DNA of 64,000 nucleotides from Acinetobacter pseudolwoffii (GCF_002803605.1 NZ_PHRG01000002.1:388619-452618), one strand, 5' to 3'; positions 27,213 to 36,656 are shown, numbered from the stretch's first letter. Translations and numbers: made by a program. Notes: generated by a model from the sequence alone, not told the origin.

Positions 27213-29162
27213 TTATTTCAGGTCATCTTTTTTCTGAGTGGAACGATCAATATCGACATTTGGTTCTTTTTCTCCGGTTGAACCAAATGGATTATTGACT
27301 GGCGGATGAGTCGGATCGACTTTTACTGAATCAGGTACGGCTTGATCCGCATCCGGATTGACCGGATCAATACCCAATGATTCATCATCCTGCGGTGCAG
27401 TGGTGAGGATTGCCGGTGTGGTATGCGATAAGTCCGTACTCATTGGCGTAGTACCCTCTGCGTCTGAATCTTGATTTGGCACAATACCTGCTCCTGGCGT
27501 AGTGGTTGAAGAATCAGTAGTACCGGTCATGTTTTGTGAACGGTCGGAGTATTGTCCCATTGATGTATCTGTAGAACCCATCCCCATCGCTGCACCTGTC
27601 GTGCCTGCCATGTCCGTTGTACTTGAAGTACTCTGAGTACCTAATCCTGAAAATATGCTGTTTTCAGCTTGATCTTTGACTGGATTCGGTTCTTTGGCTT
27701 CGCGTTTTGCTTTATCAATCAGATCTGTTAAAACTCGCTCCGCAGGCTGACGACCACCCAGACCAAAGGCCAGAGCAAATGCTACTGCGACAGCACCCAG
27801 CGTTAAACCAAATGCCAGGTTCACAATCGAGTCGGCAATACCCATGGCACGTAGACCCATGGCAACGACCAAGCCCATAATCAGGACACGCACCAGATTC
27901 GCTAACCAGCGTGAGCTGTTATATTCACCGCGTTGTACAATGTTCGCGACAATATTTGCCAGCCAGAAACCGATCACCAGAATCACGGCACCGAGTAAGA
28001 TGTTGGCGCCGAAGTAAATAAACATCGCAATCAGGCCGCTCACCTGTTCAAAGCCGAGACGGTCTGCTGCTTCGGACACCGCAAATAACATGGTGAACAA
28101 TACGATCAGATAACCGACCACACTCGAAAGTTTAGTGGTGCCTAAAAAACGCTGTACATCCAGTTTGGCAGGAATTTCATCAACACCTGTACCCGATACC
28201 ACTTCAACCACCAGACGTGCGACCAGTTTAGAGACCACATAAGCCAGAATCAGAATTAAGGCAGCAGCGATAATATTCGGAATGGCATTCATGATTTCAT
28301 ACAGCATTGCCGTGGCAGGCTGAGAAATCGCTTCGACACCCAATGCTTCAAAAGCAATAATCAATGCAGTAATGATCACGACGGCGAAGATGAATGAACC
28401 AATCACCTGTGCCACATTGGAATTTTTGAAAATACCTACTTTTTCAGCTTGTTGTTGTACATTCAGACTGTTTAATAGGCCTTCAACAATACCGCGAACA
28501 ATTTTTGCCAGAATATAACCGACAAAAATGATCACTGCAGCAATAAAGATATTTGGTAAGTAGCTTACGACATCAGTCAGCATATTCTGAACTGGTAACA
28601 ACAGACCGTTGAGTCCCAGAATAGACAGTACGATTGGCAAGAACAGTAATAAAATTAACCAGTAAGCAATTTCACTGATGTTCTGACTAATGGGACTGAC
28701 ACCCACTTCAGCACTGAGTTTTTCGTCTAGTTGGGTTCGGTCAAGTAGCTTTTGTAGCCCTATTTTCACCAGGTTGGCGACAATCCACCCTATGAATCCG
28801 ACTGCAATTGCACCTAGTAACTGCGGGATAAATAACAGGAATTGCTGAATCATATTACTGAAAGGACCACTGATACTGGTCAGGTTGAGTACATTCAGTG
28901 AACCAATTACGGCAATAATCAGAATAATCCAGAACACCACCCGGGCAATAATACTTTCGATATTAGAGCGATGGCCTGTCGCCGTATTTAAGTGTGTATT
29001 GGTTCCAAGTTTTTGCAAGACTTTCTTGACTGCTGCCGAAACCAGTAATGCAATGATCCAACCAATGACTAATATGGCAATTGCACTCAGAATGGGATGA
29101 AACTGATCCCAATAATACATGGCGTCGAAGCCGCCACGCGGACTTCTCATATAATCATTCAT
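27213..29162 (-). CDS. Mechanosensitive channel-like protein with repeated TM-helix modules (CmpX-like)
   Basis: Integral membrane protein of 649 residues. At least ten hydrophobic segments are built from repeated modules in which a helix pattern ending ...VGWIVANLV, ...VGYILAKIV or ...AYVVSKLV recurs, as in the conserved TM-helix repeat family that includes P. aeruginosa CmpX. The last helical block, GLTLGAVAVAFALAFGLGGR (about 459-478), resembles the MscS pore helix and its following Gly-rich turn. A soluble acidic C-terminal tail (about 490-649) is rich in Thr, Ser, Asp and Pro and low in complexity. The expected role is osmotic or envelope-stress sensing; this is inferred from family. The start has a GAGGG ribosome site. 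Confidence 0.85.
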   Translation of the reverse strand: MNDYMRSPRGGFDAMYYWDQFHPILSAIAILVIGWIIALLVSAAVKKVLQKLGTNTHLNTATGHRSNIESIIARVVFWIILIIAVIGSLNVLNLTSISGPFSNMIQQFLLFIPQLLGAIAVGFIGWIVANLVKIGLQKLLDRTQLDEKLSAEVGVSPISQNISEIAYWLILLLFLPIVLSILGLNGLLLPVQNMLTDVVSYLPNIFIAAVIIFVGYILAKIVRGIVEGLLNSLNVQQQAEKVGIFKNSNVAQVIGSFIFAVVIITALIIAFEALGVEAISQPATAMLYEIMNAIPNIIAAALILILAYVVSKLVARLVVEVVSGTGVDEIPAKLDVQRFLGTTKLSSVVGYLIVLFTMLFAVSEAADRLGFEQVSGLIAMFIYFGANILLGAVILVIGFWLANIVANIVQRGEYNSSRWLANLVRVLIMGLVVAMGLRAMGIADSIVNLAFGLTLGAVAVAFALAFGLGGRQPAERVLTDLIDKAKREAKEPNPVKDQAENSIFSGLGTQSTSSTTDMAGTTGAAMGMGSTDTSMGQYSDRSQNMTGTTDSSTTTPGAGIVPNQDSDAEGTTPMSTDLSHTTPAILTTAPQDDESLGIDPVNPDADQAVPDSVKVDPTHPPVNNPFGSTGEKEPNVDIDRSTQKKDDLK

Positions 29163-29319
29163 GTTGTTTTACCCTCTTTGTTATTAAGCTATTTATCTGA
29201 AATCGGGAGCCTATCCTTGAAACATTCAGCCCCTTCTTCTTTCGGATTCACCTTCAGATTTGATGTTTTTAGACTTGAGCCAGCTAGCTATCATTAGCTT
29301 AAACATCACAATATATTGC

Positions 29320-29352
29320 AAAAAAGCCCCAGTGGTTTCACTAGAGCTTTTG
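29320..29352 (-). terminator. Terminator of the 101-residue membrane protein gene
   Basis: On the minus strand, AAAGCTCTAGTG and CACTGGGGCTTT pair with two G-U pairs, followed by a T run. It separates this gene from the channel gene. Confidence 0.75.
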
Positions 29353-29365
29353 ATATATGTCTGAG

Positions 29366-29671
29366 TTATCGAGCCGCCTGTGCATCATCTGTCGCAGTTG
29401 CTGTTGCTTCTGTTCCATCACCTAGCGTTGCAGTAGCTTCTGTAGGTTCACCGACTGGAGTCGTATTGTTTGGTGTCGCAGGTTGCACATTAGGGTTCGG
29501 ATGTCCAGCAGGTGCATCATTTGCGTCTGGATTCATGTCAGCAAACATATAGAACAGTAATGCCAGTAAAAAGATACCTACCAAAATCAAGATATAAACA
29601 GGAATACGCTTTTTTTGCGTCACTGCTGTCTGATGATCTAAAGGTGGTTTTTTATTGAAATCATCGACCAT
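29366..29671 (-). CDS. Small single-pass membrane protein with Thr/Pro/Ala-rich tail
   Basis: 101 residues from MVDDFNKKPPLDHQ. This start is chosen because GTGAGG lies 6 bases upstream; a GTG and an ATG up to four codons earlier are the alternatives. A cytoplasmic N-terminus with QKKRIP precedes one hydrophobic helix (about 23-42). An Asp/Pro/Asn/Thr-rich, Cys-free tail, presumably periplasmic, contains repeated TEATAT units. No domain is known. The composition of the tail is like that of the adjacent channel protein's tail, which hints at a shared envelope setting, though the two genes have separate terminators. Confidence 0.7.
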   Translation of the reverse strand: MVDDFNKKPPLDHQTAVTQKKRIPVYILILVGIFLLALLFYMFADMNPDANDAPAGHPNPNVQPATPNNTTPVGEPTEATATLGDGTEATATATDDAQAAR

Positions 29672-29683
29672 AACCATCCTCAC

Positions 29684-30238
29684 TCTTTGTTATTCATAAG
29701 TAGATTTTTAGCATAACAAGCAGTTAAAACAGCTTCTGTGACAAAACATGGTGAGATGGTGACGGGATGTAAGTTATATGTATGAATAATATTTAGAATA
29801 ATCTTTAAGCAATCGTGCTCATTTTTAATTCACTGATCGCTACTGGTTGATGGTGAACAGGTTTAACTCAGCATTATCCTGCTATTCATTTTTCCCTTAT
29901 GTGAATGACATAGAAAATTACTGGCAGATCAACACATCTAATCGCTTGAATAATTGCAACACTATTCGCTTAAACCTTCTTATAGAGCTATATAAAGCGT
30001 ATCAGAAAAGAAAAAGGCTCTATAATCAATCTGATAATGAGGTTTAGCTTCTCCATTCTTTTCCAATCCCAGTTTGCTTGAGTTGCCTGAGTGATATGCA
30101 GTCCTTTGAAATTCAAGAGCTTCAGTACGCGACCTCAGGGCAGAACCAACACTAAAATTTGCGCTAAACAATAGCACTGCTCAGTTTCTATAAAATGGGC
30201 TATAATGTGTCCCTCATTTTTTTATTTCATCGAGCTCT
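29684..30238. other. Intergenic stretch without a supported gene
   Basis: Two short frames (29847-30047 plus, 29980-30177 minus) overlap each other and lack ribosome sites or protein-like composition. An inverted repeat ttatagagc/gctctataa occupies 29980-29988 and 30017-30025. A TATAAT box at 30200-30205 (preceded by aaaatgggc) is a likely -10 element for the following gene. I see nothing else that I can name. Confidence 0.45.
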
Positions 30239-30661
30239 ATGGCGTATCGTCAACAAAGTGTATCGTTGGATCTTGACACTGATGTCACCCACCAATGCAC
30301 TTTGCATCATACTCGCGATCAGCATCTGATCGGGATTATCGAATTCAGTAAACCGAGTTTTGCACTGCGCTGGCAAGACCTGGAGTATTTCCGTCGTCGT
30401 ACTGAAGAGTTTTCCGTGATGCCTTTCCCGGACTGTGTCAACGCAATGATTATCGATATCCGAGATGTAACAGCATGGCTCGACAATGAAGTGCCAATTA
30501 TTCCATGGCGTTTATTGGAAGAGGATTGTCCGGTACGCTTAGTCGTCCCTGCGGATCGTCTTGAGCACTACGCTGGATTCTTTGAACCGACCTGGCTCAG
30601 CGCCGATGTCGAAACGGCCATTCAAGAAATTCGTGAATCGATGGATATGTTTGTGCATTAA
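30239..30661 (+). CDS. Conserved hypothetical protein, 140 residues
   Basis: Not recognised. A soluble, acidic, Trp-containing protein with no signal or membrane helix. Recognisable stretches are FALRWQDLEYFRRRTEEF, DCVNAMIIDIRDVTAWLD and CPVRLVVPADRLEHYAGFF. The alternating pattern suggests a small alpha/beta fold. It has a probable -10 box upstream and a strong terminator, so it is a single-gene unit. Codon use is like that of the housekeeping neighbours. Confidence 0.75.
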   Translation: MAYRQQSVSLDLDTDVTHQCTLHHTRDQHLIGIIEFSKPSFALRWQDLEYFRRRTEEFSVMPFPDCVNAMIIDIRDVTAWLDNEVPIIPWRLLEEDCPVRLVVPADRLEHYAGFFEPTWLSADVETAIQEIRESMDMFVH

Positions 30662-30673
30662 GCTTGAACCGAT

Positions 30674-30702
30674 AAAAAAACCTCCAGTTTGGAGGTTTTT
30701 TT
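30674..30702 (+). terminator. Terminator of the 140-residue hypothetical gene
   Basis: A perfect hairpin aacctcc...ggaggtt lies between A and T runs. Confidence 0.88.
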
Positions 30703-30954
30703 GTGACTTTTTCTTTCTTATACTTGTAGTTCAATCTCTTTATTTATTTGCATTCCTTTGAGCATCCCACAGATTTCCTTTTCTGATTCAGTAACATTTC
30801 AGCAATAAATTCAGCTTGAGTCATGCTTGAATCATCAACTAAGATGAATATAAACGAATACTTAGACTTTATAGCAATAATCAGAATATTGTCTTAGCAG
30901 CGTCTGAAAACGGACGTACTCATAATAATTGAAAATGAAAAATGGAGTTTCACG

Positions 30955-31887
30955 ATGAAAACAAAGACTCAATTCGCTACGCTGCTGTGTGCCAGTGCCC
31001 TGACCTTGGGACTGAGTGCCTGTAGTGATAATCAGGCACCAAGCAATCAGCAAGGCAGCGAGAATACTTCTGGCACGCTCAATAAGATCAAACAGTCCGG
31101 CACGATTGTATTAGGTTATCGTGACTCCTCGATTCCATTTTCTTATATCGCTGATAATCCGAATCAGCCGGTCGGCTATGCCCATGACCTGCAACTAAAA
31201 GTGGTCGAAGCCGTCAAACAAAAGCTGAATCTTCCTGATTTAAAAATCCGCTACAACCTGGTGACCAGCCAGAACCGGATTCCACTGGTCTCCAACGGTA
31301 CGGTTGATCTGGAATGTGGCTCGACGACGAATAATAAGGAACGCCAGCAACAGGTCGATTTCTCTGTTGGCTTTTTTCAAGTAGGTTCTCGTCTCTTAAC
31401 CGCAACCAATTCTGGTATTCAAGATTTTAGCGATCTGAAAGGCAAAAAACTGGTGACCACTGCCGGCACCACATCGGAACGCTATATTCGTCAGCATGAA
31501 AAAGAATTGGGCATTGGTGAAATTATTTCGACCAAAGACCATGCAGAATCCTTTTTAATGCTGCAAAGTGGCCGTGCTGCTGCCTTTATGATGGATGACA
31601 TTTTACTGGCGGGAGAAAAATCCAAGGCTAAAAATCCGCAACAATGGCACATTGTGGGTACAGCACCCATCAATGAAATCTATGGCTGTATGTTACGTAA
31701 GGGAGACCCCGAATTTAAGCAGGTGGTAGATGACGCGATTAAAGCCACATATAGCTCCGGTGAAATCAATAGCATGTACCAGAAATGGTTCCAGTCGCCA
31801 ATTCCACCGAAAAATATCAACCTGAACTTTGCCATGTCTGATGACTTGAAGGCCCTGATCAGCACCCCGCATGACCGCGATCAATAG
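30955..31887 (+). CDS. gltI: Glutamate/aspartate ABC transporter substrate-binding lipoprotein
   Basis: Periplasmic binding component for acidic amino acids, 310 residues. A lipoprotein signal ends in GLSAC (Cys23), whereas E. coli GltI is a soluble periplasmic protein; the lipid anchor is visible here. The family-3 solute-binding fold is shown by SGTIVLGYRDSSIPFSYI, VGYAHDLQLKVVEAV, ECGSTTNNKERQQQVDFS and the hinge GKKLVTTAGTTSERYI. The binding-pocket phrase EIYGCMLRKGDPEFK lies near the end. It is the first gene of the gltIJKL operon, with a GGAG ribosome site. The 293-bp upstream gap holds its promoter, but no operator was recognised. Confidence 0.93.
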   Translation: MKTKTQFATLLCASALTLGLSACSDNQAPSNQQGSENTSGTLNKIKQSGTIVLGYRDSSIPFSYIADNPNQPVGYAHDLQLKVVEAVKQKLNLPDLKIRYNLVTSQNRIPLVSNGTVDLECGSTTNNKERQQQVDFSVGFFQVGSRLLTATNSGIQDFSDLKGKKLVTTAGTTSERYIRQHEKELGIGEIISTKDHAESFLMLQSGRAAAFMMDDILLAGEKSKAKNPQQWHIVGTAPINEIYGCMLRKGDPEFKQVVDDAIKATYSSGEINSMYQKWFQSPIPPKNINLNFAMSDDLKALISTPHDRDQ

Positions 31888-31940
31888 ACTCTGAATCTTA
31901 TTCATCTGCTTAAGCATCAATTGTTTAAGCCCATTTTGGA

Positions 31941-32690
31941 GTGATCATGAATTACAGCTGGAATTGGGGTGTCTTATTACAACAGACCGGGATTGGTGAT
32001 AGCACCTATCTCAACTGGATCATGACTGGCCTCGGCTGGTTAGCGGTCATTGCGATTGTAGCCTGGTCGATTGCCATGCTCTTGGGTAGTCTGCTGGGCA
32101 TCATGCGCACCTTGCCCAGCCCAACGGCCCGGGCAATTGGTAGCGCTTACGTCACCATTTTTCGGAATGTGCCTTTACTGATCCAGTTATTTATCTGGTT
32201 CTATGTGGTTCCGAATTTTCTGCCGAACAGCATTCAAAGCTGGTGGATCAATGATCTGGGAGCCAATACCACGGCGCTGATTTCAGCCAGTATTGGTTTG
32301 GGACTGTTTACCGCAGCGCGGGTTTGTGAGCAGGTGCGTACCGGGATTGAAGCAATTCCACCTGGGCAGATCAATGCCGGCTATGCCATGGGGTTTAGCA
32401 CTACACAATTATATCGCTATGTGATTTTACCGCAGTCTTTTCGCATGATCTTACCCCCCTTAAGTTCTGAGCTGACCAACTGTGTCAAGAACACCTCGGT
32501 GGCCTCACTGGTCGGGGTTGCGGAACTCATTTCCCAGATGAAAACCATCAGCGAATATACGCAAAATACCATTGAGATTTACACCTATGTCACCCTGATT
32601 TTTATCCTGATCAATGTCTGCCTGATTGGCTTGATGAACTTTCTGGAAAAGCGCCTTCAGGTGCCCGGTCTGATTGCGGGGACTAAATAA
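31941..32690 (+). CDS. gltJ: Glutamate/aspartate ABC transporter permease
   Basis: Inner-membrane permease of the HisM/GltJ group, 249 residues, with about five helices. The EAA loop that docks the ATPase reads as EAIPPGQINAGYAMGFSTTQLYRYVILPQ and lies in the third quarter. It forms a heterodimer with the next gene product. Its stop codon overlaps the gltK start by one base (TAATG), typical of translational coupling. Confidence 0.93.
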   Translation: MIMNYSWNWGVLLQQTGIGDSTYLNWIMTGLGWLAVIAIVAWSIAMLLGSLLGIMRTLPSPTARAIGSAYVTIFRNVPLLIQLFIWFYVVPNFLPNSIQSWWINDLGANTTALISASIGLGLFTAARVCEQVRTGIEAIPPGQINAGYAMGFSTTQLYRYVILPQSFRMILPPLSSELTNCVKNTSVASLVGVAELISQMKTISEYTQNTIEIYTYVTLIFILINVCLIGLMNFLEKRLQVPGLIAGTK

Positions 32691-33373
32691 TGGAATGGTT
32701 CACTGCATTTTTTCAGGATTTACAATTATCCGCACCTGCCCTATGGCATGGTCTGAGTATTACTTTAAAAGTCTTATTTTTTGCCACCATTGGCGGGGTC
32801 TTTATTGGCACCTTACTGGCATTGATGCGGCTCTCTTCAATCAAGGTGTTGAACTGGATTGCCAAGGGTTATGTCAATCTGTTCCGTTCGATTCCCCTGC
32901 TGCTGGTACTGATGTGGTTCTACTTCGCTGTGCCTTTTATCTATACTGGGGTGACTGGAAAATATCTGACCATGGATACGGCACTGGTGTCCAGTATTGT
33001 GGCTTTTATGCTGTTTGAAGCCGCCTATTTTTCCGAAATTGTCCGTGCCGGAATCCAGTCTATTCCGAAGGGACAAACAGATGCGGCCTCTGCCCTCGGC
33101 ATGAGCTATGGCCAGTCCATGCGCCTGATTGTACTGCCTCAGGCCTTTCGCAAAATGACACCGCTATTATTACAACAGACCATTATTTTGTTTCAGGATT
33201 CCACCATGGTGTATGCAATTGGCCTGCTGGACTTTTTCCGCACCAATTATGTGCGTGGTGACCTGATGGGTTTACTCACCCAATATATTCTTTTTGCCGG
33301 TTTGGTCTATTTCACCATCAGTATGATCGCCACCTATATTGTTAAAAAATTACAGCAGAGGTTAACTGTATGA
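32690..33373 (+). CDS. gltK: Glutamate/aspartate ABC transporter permease
   Basis: The second membrane subunit, 227 residues, about five helices. The EAA loop is IQSIPKGQTDAASALGMS followed by SMRLIVLPQAFRKMTPLLL. It is overlapped by one base with gltJ and four with gltL, so the three membrane and ATPase subunits are made in step. Confidence 0.93.
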   Translation: MEWFTAFFQDLQLSAPALWHGLSITLKVLFFATIGGVFIGTLLALMRLSSIKVLNWIAKGYVNLFRSIPLLLVLMWFYFAVPFIYTGVTGKYLTMDTALVSSIVAFMLFEAAYFSEIVRAGIQSIPKGQTDAASALGMSYGQSMRLIVLPQAFRKMTPLLLQQTIILFQDSTMVYAIGLLDFFRTNYVRGDLMGLLTQYILFAGLVYFTISMIATYIVKKLQQRLTV

Positions 33374-34113
33374 ACGAAGCCAAAGTCATGATTGACCTCC
33401 AGCATGTCAGTAAATGGTATAAAGATTTTCAGGTACTGACCGACTGTACCACCCAGATTCGGCAAGGTGAAGTGGTGGTGGTTTGTGGTCCTTCCGGTTC
33501 AGGAAAATCCACCCTAATTAAAACTGTCAATGGTCTGGAACCTGTTCAGCAAGGCAGTATTCTGGTCGATGGAATTAAAATTAATGATCCGAAAACCAAT
33601 TTAAATAAACTAAGAAGTCGCGTGGGCATGGTGTTTCAGCATTTTGAATTGTTCCCGCATCTCAGTATTACTGAAAATCTGAGCATTGCCCAGATCAAGG
33701 TATTGGGTCGTTCTGAAGCCGAAGCCAAACAGAAAGGACTTGCTTATCTGGATCGTGTCGGCTTAAGTGCACAGGCCAATAAATTCCCGGCACAACTTTC
33801 TGGCGGACAACAGCAACGTGTCGCGATTGCTCGTGCGCTGAGCATGGATCCGATTGCCATGTTATTTGATGAACCAACTTCTGCGCTTGACCCTGAAATG
33901 ATTAATGAGGTGCTCGATGTCATGGTCGGTCTGGCCAAAGAAGGCATGACCATGATGTGTGTCACCCACGAAATGGGCTTTGCCCGACAGGTTGCCAACC
34001 GGGTCATCTTTATGGATCAGGGAAAAATTGTGGAAGATTGCAGTAAAGATGATTTCTTTAATACAGCGCGTGGTGAGCGTGCCCAGCAATTCCTGAACAA
34101 GATTCTGCACTAA
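33370..34113 (+). CDS. gltL: Glutamate/aspartate ABC transporter ATPase
   Basis: Cytoplasmic ATPase of the importer, 247 residues. Walker A is GPSGSGKST (about 41-49), the Q-loop is VFQHFELFPHL, the signature LSGGQQQRVAIARAL, Walker B is MLFDEPTSALDPE, and the switch His is in VTHEMGFAR. All catalytic residues are present. The operon ends with an exceptionally long hairpin. Confidence 0.95.
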   Translation: MNEAKVMIDLQHVSKWYKDFQVLTDCTTQIRQGEVVVVCGPSGSGKSTLIKTVNGLEPVQQGSILVDGIKINDPKTNLNKLRSRVGMVFQHFELFPHLSITENLSIAQIKVLGRSEAEAKQKGLAYLDRVGLSAQANKFPAQLSGGQQQRVAIARALSMDPIAMLFDEPTSALDPEMINEVLDVMVGLAKEGMTMMCVTHEMGFARQVANRVIFMDQGKIVEDCSKDDFFNTARGERAQQFLNKILH

Positions 34114-34129
34114 GCTGTCATTATTCACC

Positions 34130-34174
34130 TTGCAGATAAAAAAGCTCATCCAAGGATGAGCTTTTTTATCTGCA
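34130..34174. terminator. Bidirectional terminator with very long arms
   Basis: From 34130 to 34174 the arms are perfectly complementary over about 21 bases around a three- to four-base centre (…ctcatcc-aa-ggatgag…), with an internal A and T run on each side. It serves gltIJKL and the convergent reductase gene. Confidence 0.9.
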
Positions 34175-34182
34175 ATTCAGAC

Positions 34183-34944
34183 TTACCAATAATTCTCGAC
34201 TGCAATATTGCCTTCACCACGCCGGTTCATGATCAGGCCGCGGGCTTTTAAGGCTTCTTTGGTATCATCGACCATTTCCGGGTTACCGCAAAGCATGACA
34301 TGGGTGGTTTGCGGATTGAGCTGCATACCTGCGACTTTTTCCAGCTCGCCATTGGCAATCAGCACCGGTAAGCGGTCGTGCAAAGGTGCATCAGGCTCAC
34401 GGGTAATAATCGGAATAAATTTAAATCCGCTATGTCCTTCGCCAAAGGTTTCGGCAATTTCCTGAATCCGTTCCACATAAGCGAGTTCAGCCCGGCTACG
34501 CACGCTATATACCAGATTGATTTTTTCGTATTTGCTCCAGGTTTCAAAGTCTTGCAACATGCACAGAAACGGTGCCAGACCAGTTCCAGTGCCCAGTAAC
34601 CACAAGTCTTTGGGCAAGGGCAACTGATAACGGGCCAGCGTCAGATAACCATACGGAATTTTTTCCAGAAACAGCTCATCCCCTACTTTAAGATGCTGTA
34701 AATTGGAGGTAAATTTACCTTCTGGAACCACAATCGAAAAAAACTCCAGAGTTTCATCAAAAGGAGATGACACCACCGAATAGGCACGAACCACCAGTTC
34801 ATCTCCCACTTGCAGGCCAATACGCGCAAATTGCCCCGCAGTGAATTTGAAGTGTGCCGGGCGTGTCATGGTGAAACTGAATAATGTATTGGTCCAGCGG
34901 TGTACAGATAAAACTTTTTCTTGGCTAAATTTTTCAATTGACAT
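34183..34944 (-). CDS. fpr: Ferredoxin(flavodoxin)-NADP+ reductase
   Basis: FAD enzyme that moves electrons between NADPH and ferredoxin or flavodoxin. The start MSIEKFSQEKVLSVHRW at 34944 gives 253 residues, close to the bacterial subclass I enzyme; an ATG 15 codons earlier adds a Cys/His-rich stretch unlike the family. RAYSVVSSP is the FAD-binding RxYS motif, GKFTSNLQHL binds the flavin phosphate, and LGTGTGLAPFLCML is the NADP glycine loop. MLCGNPEMVDDTKEAL follows, and the C-terminus is GEGNIAVENYW, with the aromatic residue stacking on the flavin. It is divergent from a LysR gene, as with FinR-controlled fpr in pseudomonads. Confidence 0.92.
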   Translation of the reverse strand: MSIEKFSQEKVLSVHRWTNTLFSFTMTRPAHFKFTAGQFARIGLQVGDELVVRAYSVVSSPFDETLEFFSIVVPEGKFTSNLQHLKVGDELFLEKIPYGYLTLARYQLPLPKDLWLLGTGTGLAPFLCMLQDFETWSKYEKINLVYSVRSRAELAYVERIQEIAETFGEGHSGFKFIPIITREPDAPLHDRLPVLIANGELEKVAGMQLNPQTTHVMLCGNPEMVDDTKEALKARGLIMNRRGEGNIAVENYW

Positions 34945-35029
34945 GATTTCAACGTGGCATGAAAGACTGTGCTCATGGTAGCATGGCAATATAATTTATT
35001 AATATTTTTTAAATGTTAAGGCTCTACTC

Positions 35030-35908
35030 ATGCGCATGACTTTACGCCAATTGGCTGTTTTTGTAGCAGTGGCACAAGAGGGTACCGTAACGAAGGCTAG
35101 CGATGCCGTCAAACTTACTCAAAGTGCGGCTAGTATGGCTTTAGCAGATCTGGAAGATGGTCTGGGTGCTCCATTATTTGACCGTCTAGGCAAACGTTTA
35201 CAGCTCAATGACCTGGGGCGCTTTCTTCTCCCTCAAGCGCTGGAAATTTTAGGTCGATGCGAATCTTTTGAACAGGTTGCGAAAGGTGAGCTTCAAAGTA
35301 TCGATTTACGTTTAGGTGCAACCCTGACCATTTCAGATTACCTGATTCCTGACCTGATGGCCGATTTTCTAAAAATTCAGCCTCAAGCGCATTTACAGCT
35401 GCAAGTTGGTAATACCCGTCAAATGATTGAAGCGGTGAATCAGTTCCAGCTAGATTTGGCCTTGATCGAAGGCTCCTGTCATCTGCCACAACTGCAATGT
35501 ATCCATTGGCGCGATGATGAGCTGGCGGTGTGCTGTGCACCGGATCATCCCCTAGCGCAATTGAACCGTGAGCTGACCGCGGAAGATTTCAAATCTGTAG
35601 AGTGGATTCTGCGCGAAGAAGGTTCAGGTACTCGCGAAGTCTTTGATAATGCCATTTTGAAAGATGTGCCGGATGCCAATATCCGTCTGACACTTGGCCA
35701 TAATGAAGCAATTTTGAAAATCGTAGCCGGCGGAATCGGCATGTCCTGTATTTCCAAACTTGCGATTGAGCCTTTACGCGAGAAAGGTCAACTGGTGATT
35801 CTCAATACTCCGTTCTGGTCTTTAACGCGTCCATTGTTTATGCTGGTACATCGCCAGAAATATCAGGGGCCAGGCCTGAGAGCCTTTATGAATTTCTGTG
35901 AAGCCTAA
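35030..35908 (+). CDS. finR: LysR-family regulator, probable FinR-type activator of fpr
   Basis: Transcription regulator of 292 residues. The N-terminal winged helix reads LRQLAVFVAVAQEGTVTKAS followed by SAASMALADLEDGLGAPLFDR, and a two-lobed sensing domain follows from about residue 95. The gene faces fpr with 85 bp between the starts, the classic layout in which a LysR protein controls its divergent partner. In Pseudomonas the protein in this place is FinR, which induces fpr under oxidative stress; the name here rests on that arrangement plus family. The effector is unknown. It ends at a perfect palindrome shared with the next gene. Confidence 0.72.
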   Translation: MRMTLRQLAVFVAVAQEGTVTKASDAVKLTQSAASMALADLEDGLGAPLFDRLGKRLQLNDLGRFLLPQALEILGRCESFEQVAKGELQSIDLRLGATLTISDYLIPDLMADFLKIQPQAHLQLQVGNTRQMIEAVNQFQLDLALIEGSCHLPQLQCIHWRDDELAVCCAPDHPLAQLNRELTAEDFKSVEWILREEGSGTREVFDNAILKDVPDANIRLTLGHNEAILKIVAGGIGMSCISKLAIEPLREKGQLVILNTPFWSLTRPLFMLVHRQKYQGPGLRAFMNFCEA

Positions 35909-35922
35909 ATTTGTTTTCAATC

Positions 35923-35946
35923 AAAAAGCACCTTAAGGTGCTTTTT
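35923..35946. terminator. Bidirectional terminator between finR and cold-shock gene
   Basis: A 24-bp perfect palindrome aaaaagcacc-ttaa-ggtgcttttt lies 15 bases after the finR stop and 9 before the convergent stop. Confidence 0.88.
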
Positions 35947-35954
35947 ATTCTATC

Positions 35955-36656
35955 TTAAAATTGGCTTTCACACGGGATGCCATCGCCGTCACCATCCATT
36001 TTAGTATTTGGACAGTTCCGGATAAAAAATAAAGCCTCTTCGTAAGAACCCATCTGGCTACAATGTTCTCTTCCATCACATTTGAATTGAGATATAGATT
36101 GCGAAGCCGTCTCTGAAGTTTTCGGATTAATAGAGTAACTTTGGCTTGGTAACTCAGCACCACGATTTTCTAGATTCTGCCTACCCTGCTCAGATAATCC
36201 CTCCATAGCTAAATCACCTTGTGCCGCTCGCTGCTCTACTATCAGTTGTTCAAGCTTCTGCTGTTTTTGAACTTGGTAGCTTTGGTATTTGTTATAAACA
36301 AGCCGAACAAGAATCGCAATAATAATTAGTCCCGATATTGTGATTAGTTTGGATCGAGTTGATAATTTTGTCTTTTCATAACGTGGAGAAACATGTGCTT
36401 CAGGATCTTCATATAAATCATTATTCTGCTTAATAGCCAATTTTGATTTAATATCCAGCCGGATAATATGGTCTGCCTTAAACTTTCCATTATCTTCAAC
36501 CATTAAAAACTTTAATTTTTCCCCAATTTTTAGTGGAATATTTTGATTGGGAAAGTCTTTAATGTGAAAAAATAAGTCTTTAGATTCCCCTTCGATTTGA
36601 ATAAAACCAAAACCACGTGCTTCGTGATAGGTTTTGATTTTCCCCTCTTGAAACAT
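35955..36656 (-). CDS. Cold-shock-domain membrane protein with C-terminal Excalibur domain
   Basis: 233 residues in three parts. An N-terminal cold-shock (OB) domain covers about 1-70, with KIKTYHEARGFGFI (RNP1) and LFFHIKDF (RNP2). A hydrophobic helix follows at about 100-118 (LITISGLIIIAILVRLVY). After a Gln-rich linker comes an Excalibur calcium-binding domain (about 190-233) with FKCDGREHCSQMGSYEEA and DGDGDGIPCE. An RNA/DNA-binding domain on one side of the membrane and a Ca-binding domain on the other is an unusual pairing; topology would be N-in, C-out. The gene is the first of three cold-shock relatives on the minus strand here, each in its own transcription unit. Confidence 0.83.
   Translation of the reverse strand: MFQEGKIKTYHEARGFGFIQIEGESKDLFFHIKDFPNQNIPLKIGEKLKFLMVEDNGKFKADHIIRLDIKSKLAIKQNNDLYEDPEAHVSPRYEKTKLSTRSKLITISGLIIIAILVRLVYNKYQSYQVQKQQKLEQLIVEQRAAQGDLAMEGLSEQGRQNLENRGAELPSQSYSINPKTSETASQSISQFKCDGREHCSQMGSYEEALFFIRNCPNTKMDGDGDGIPCESQF

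Noticed and set aside
29847..30177. Two overlapping 65-66-residue frames on opposite strands
   Set aside because: Neither has a ribosome site or protein-like composition, and they contradict each other.
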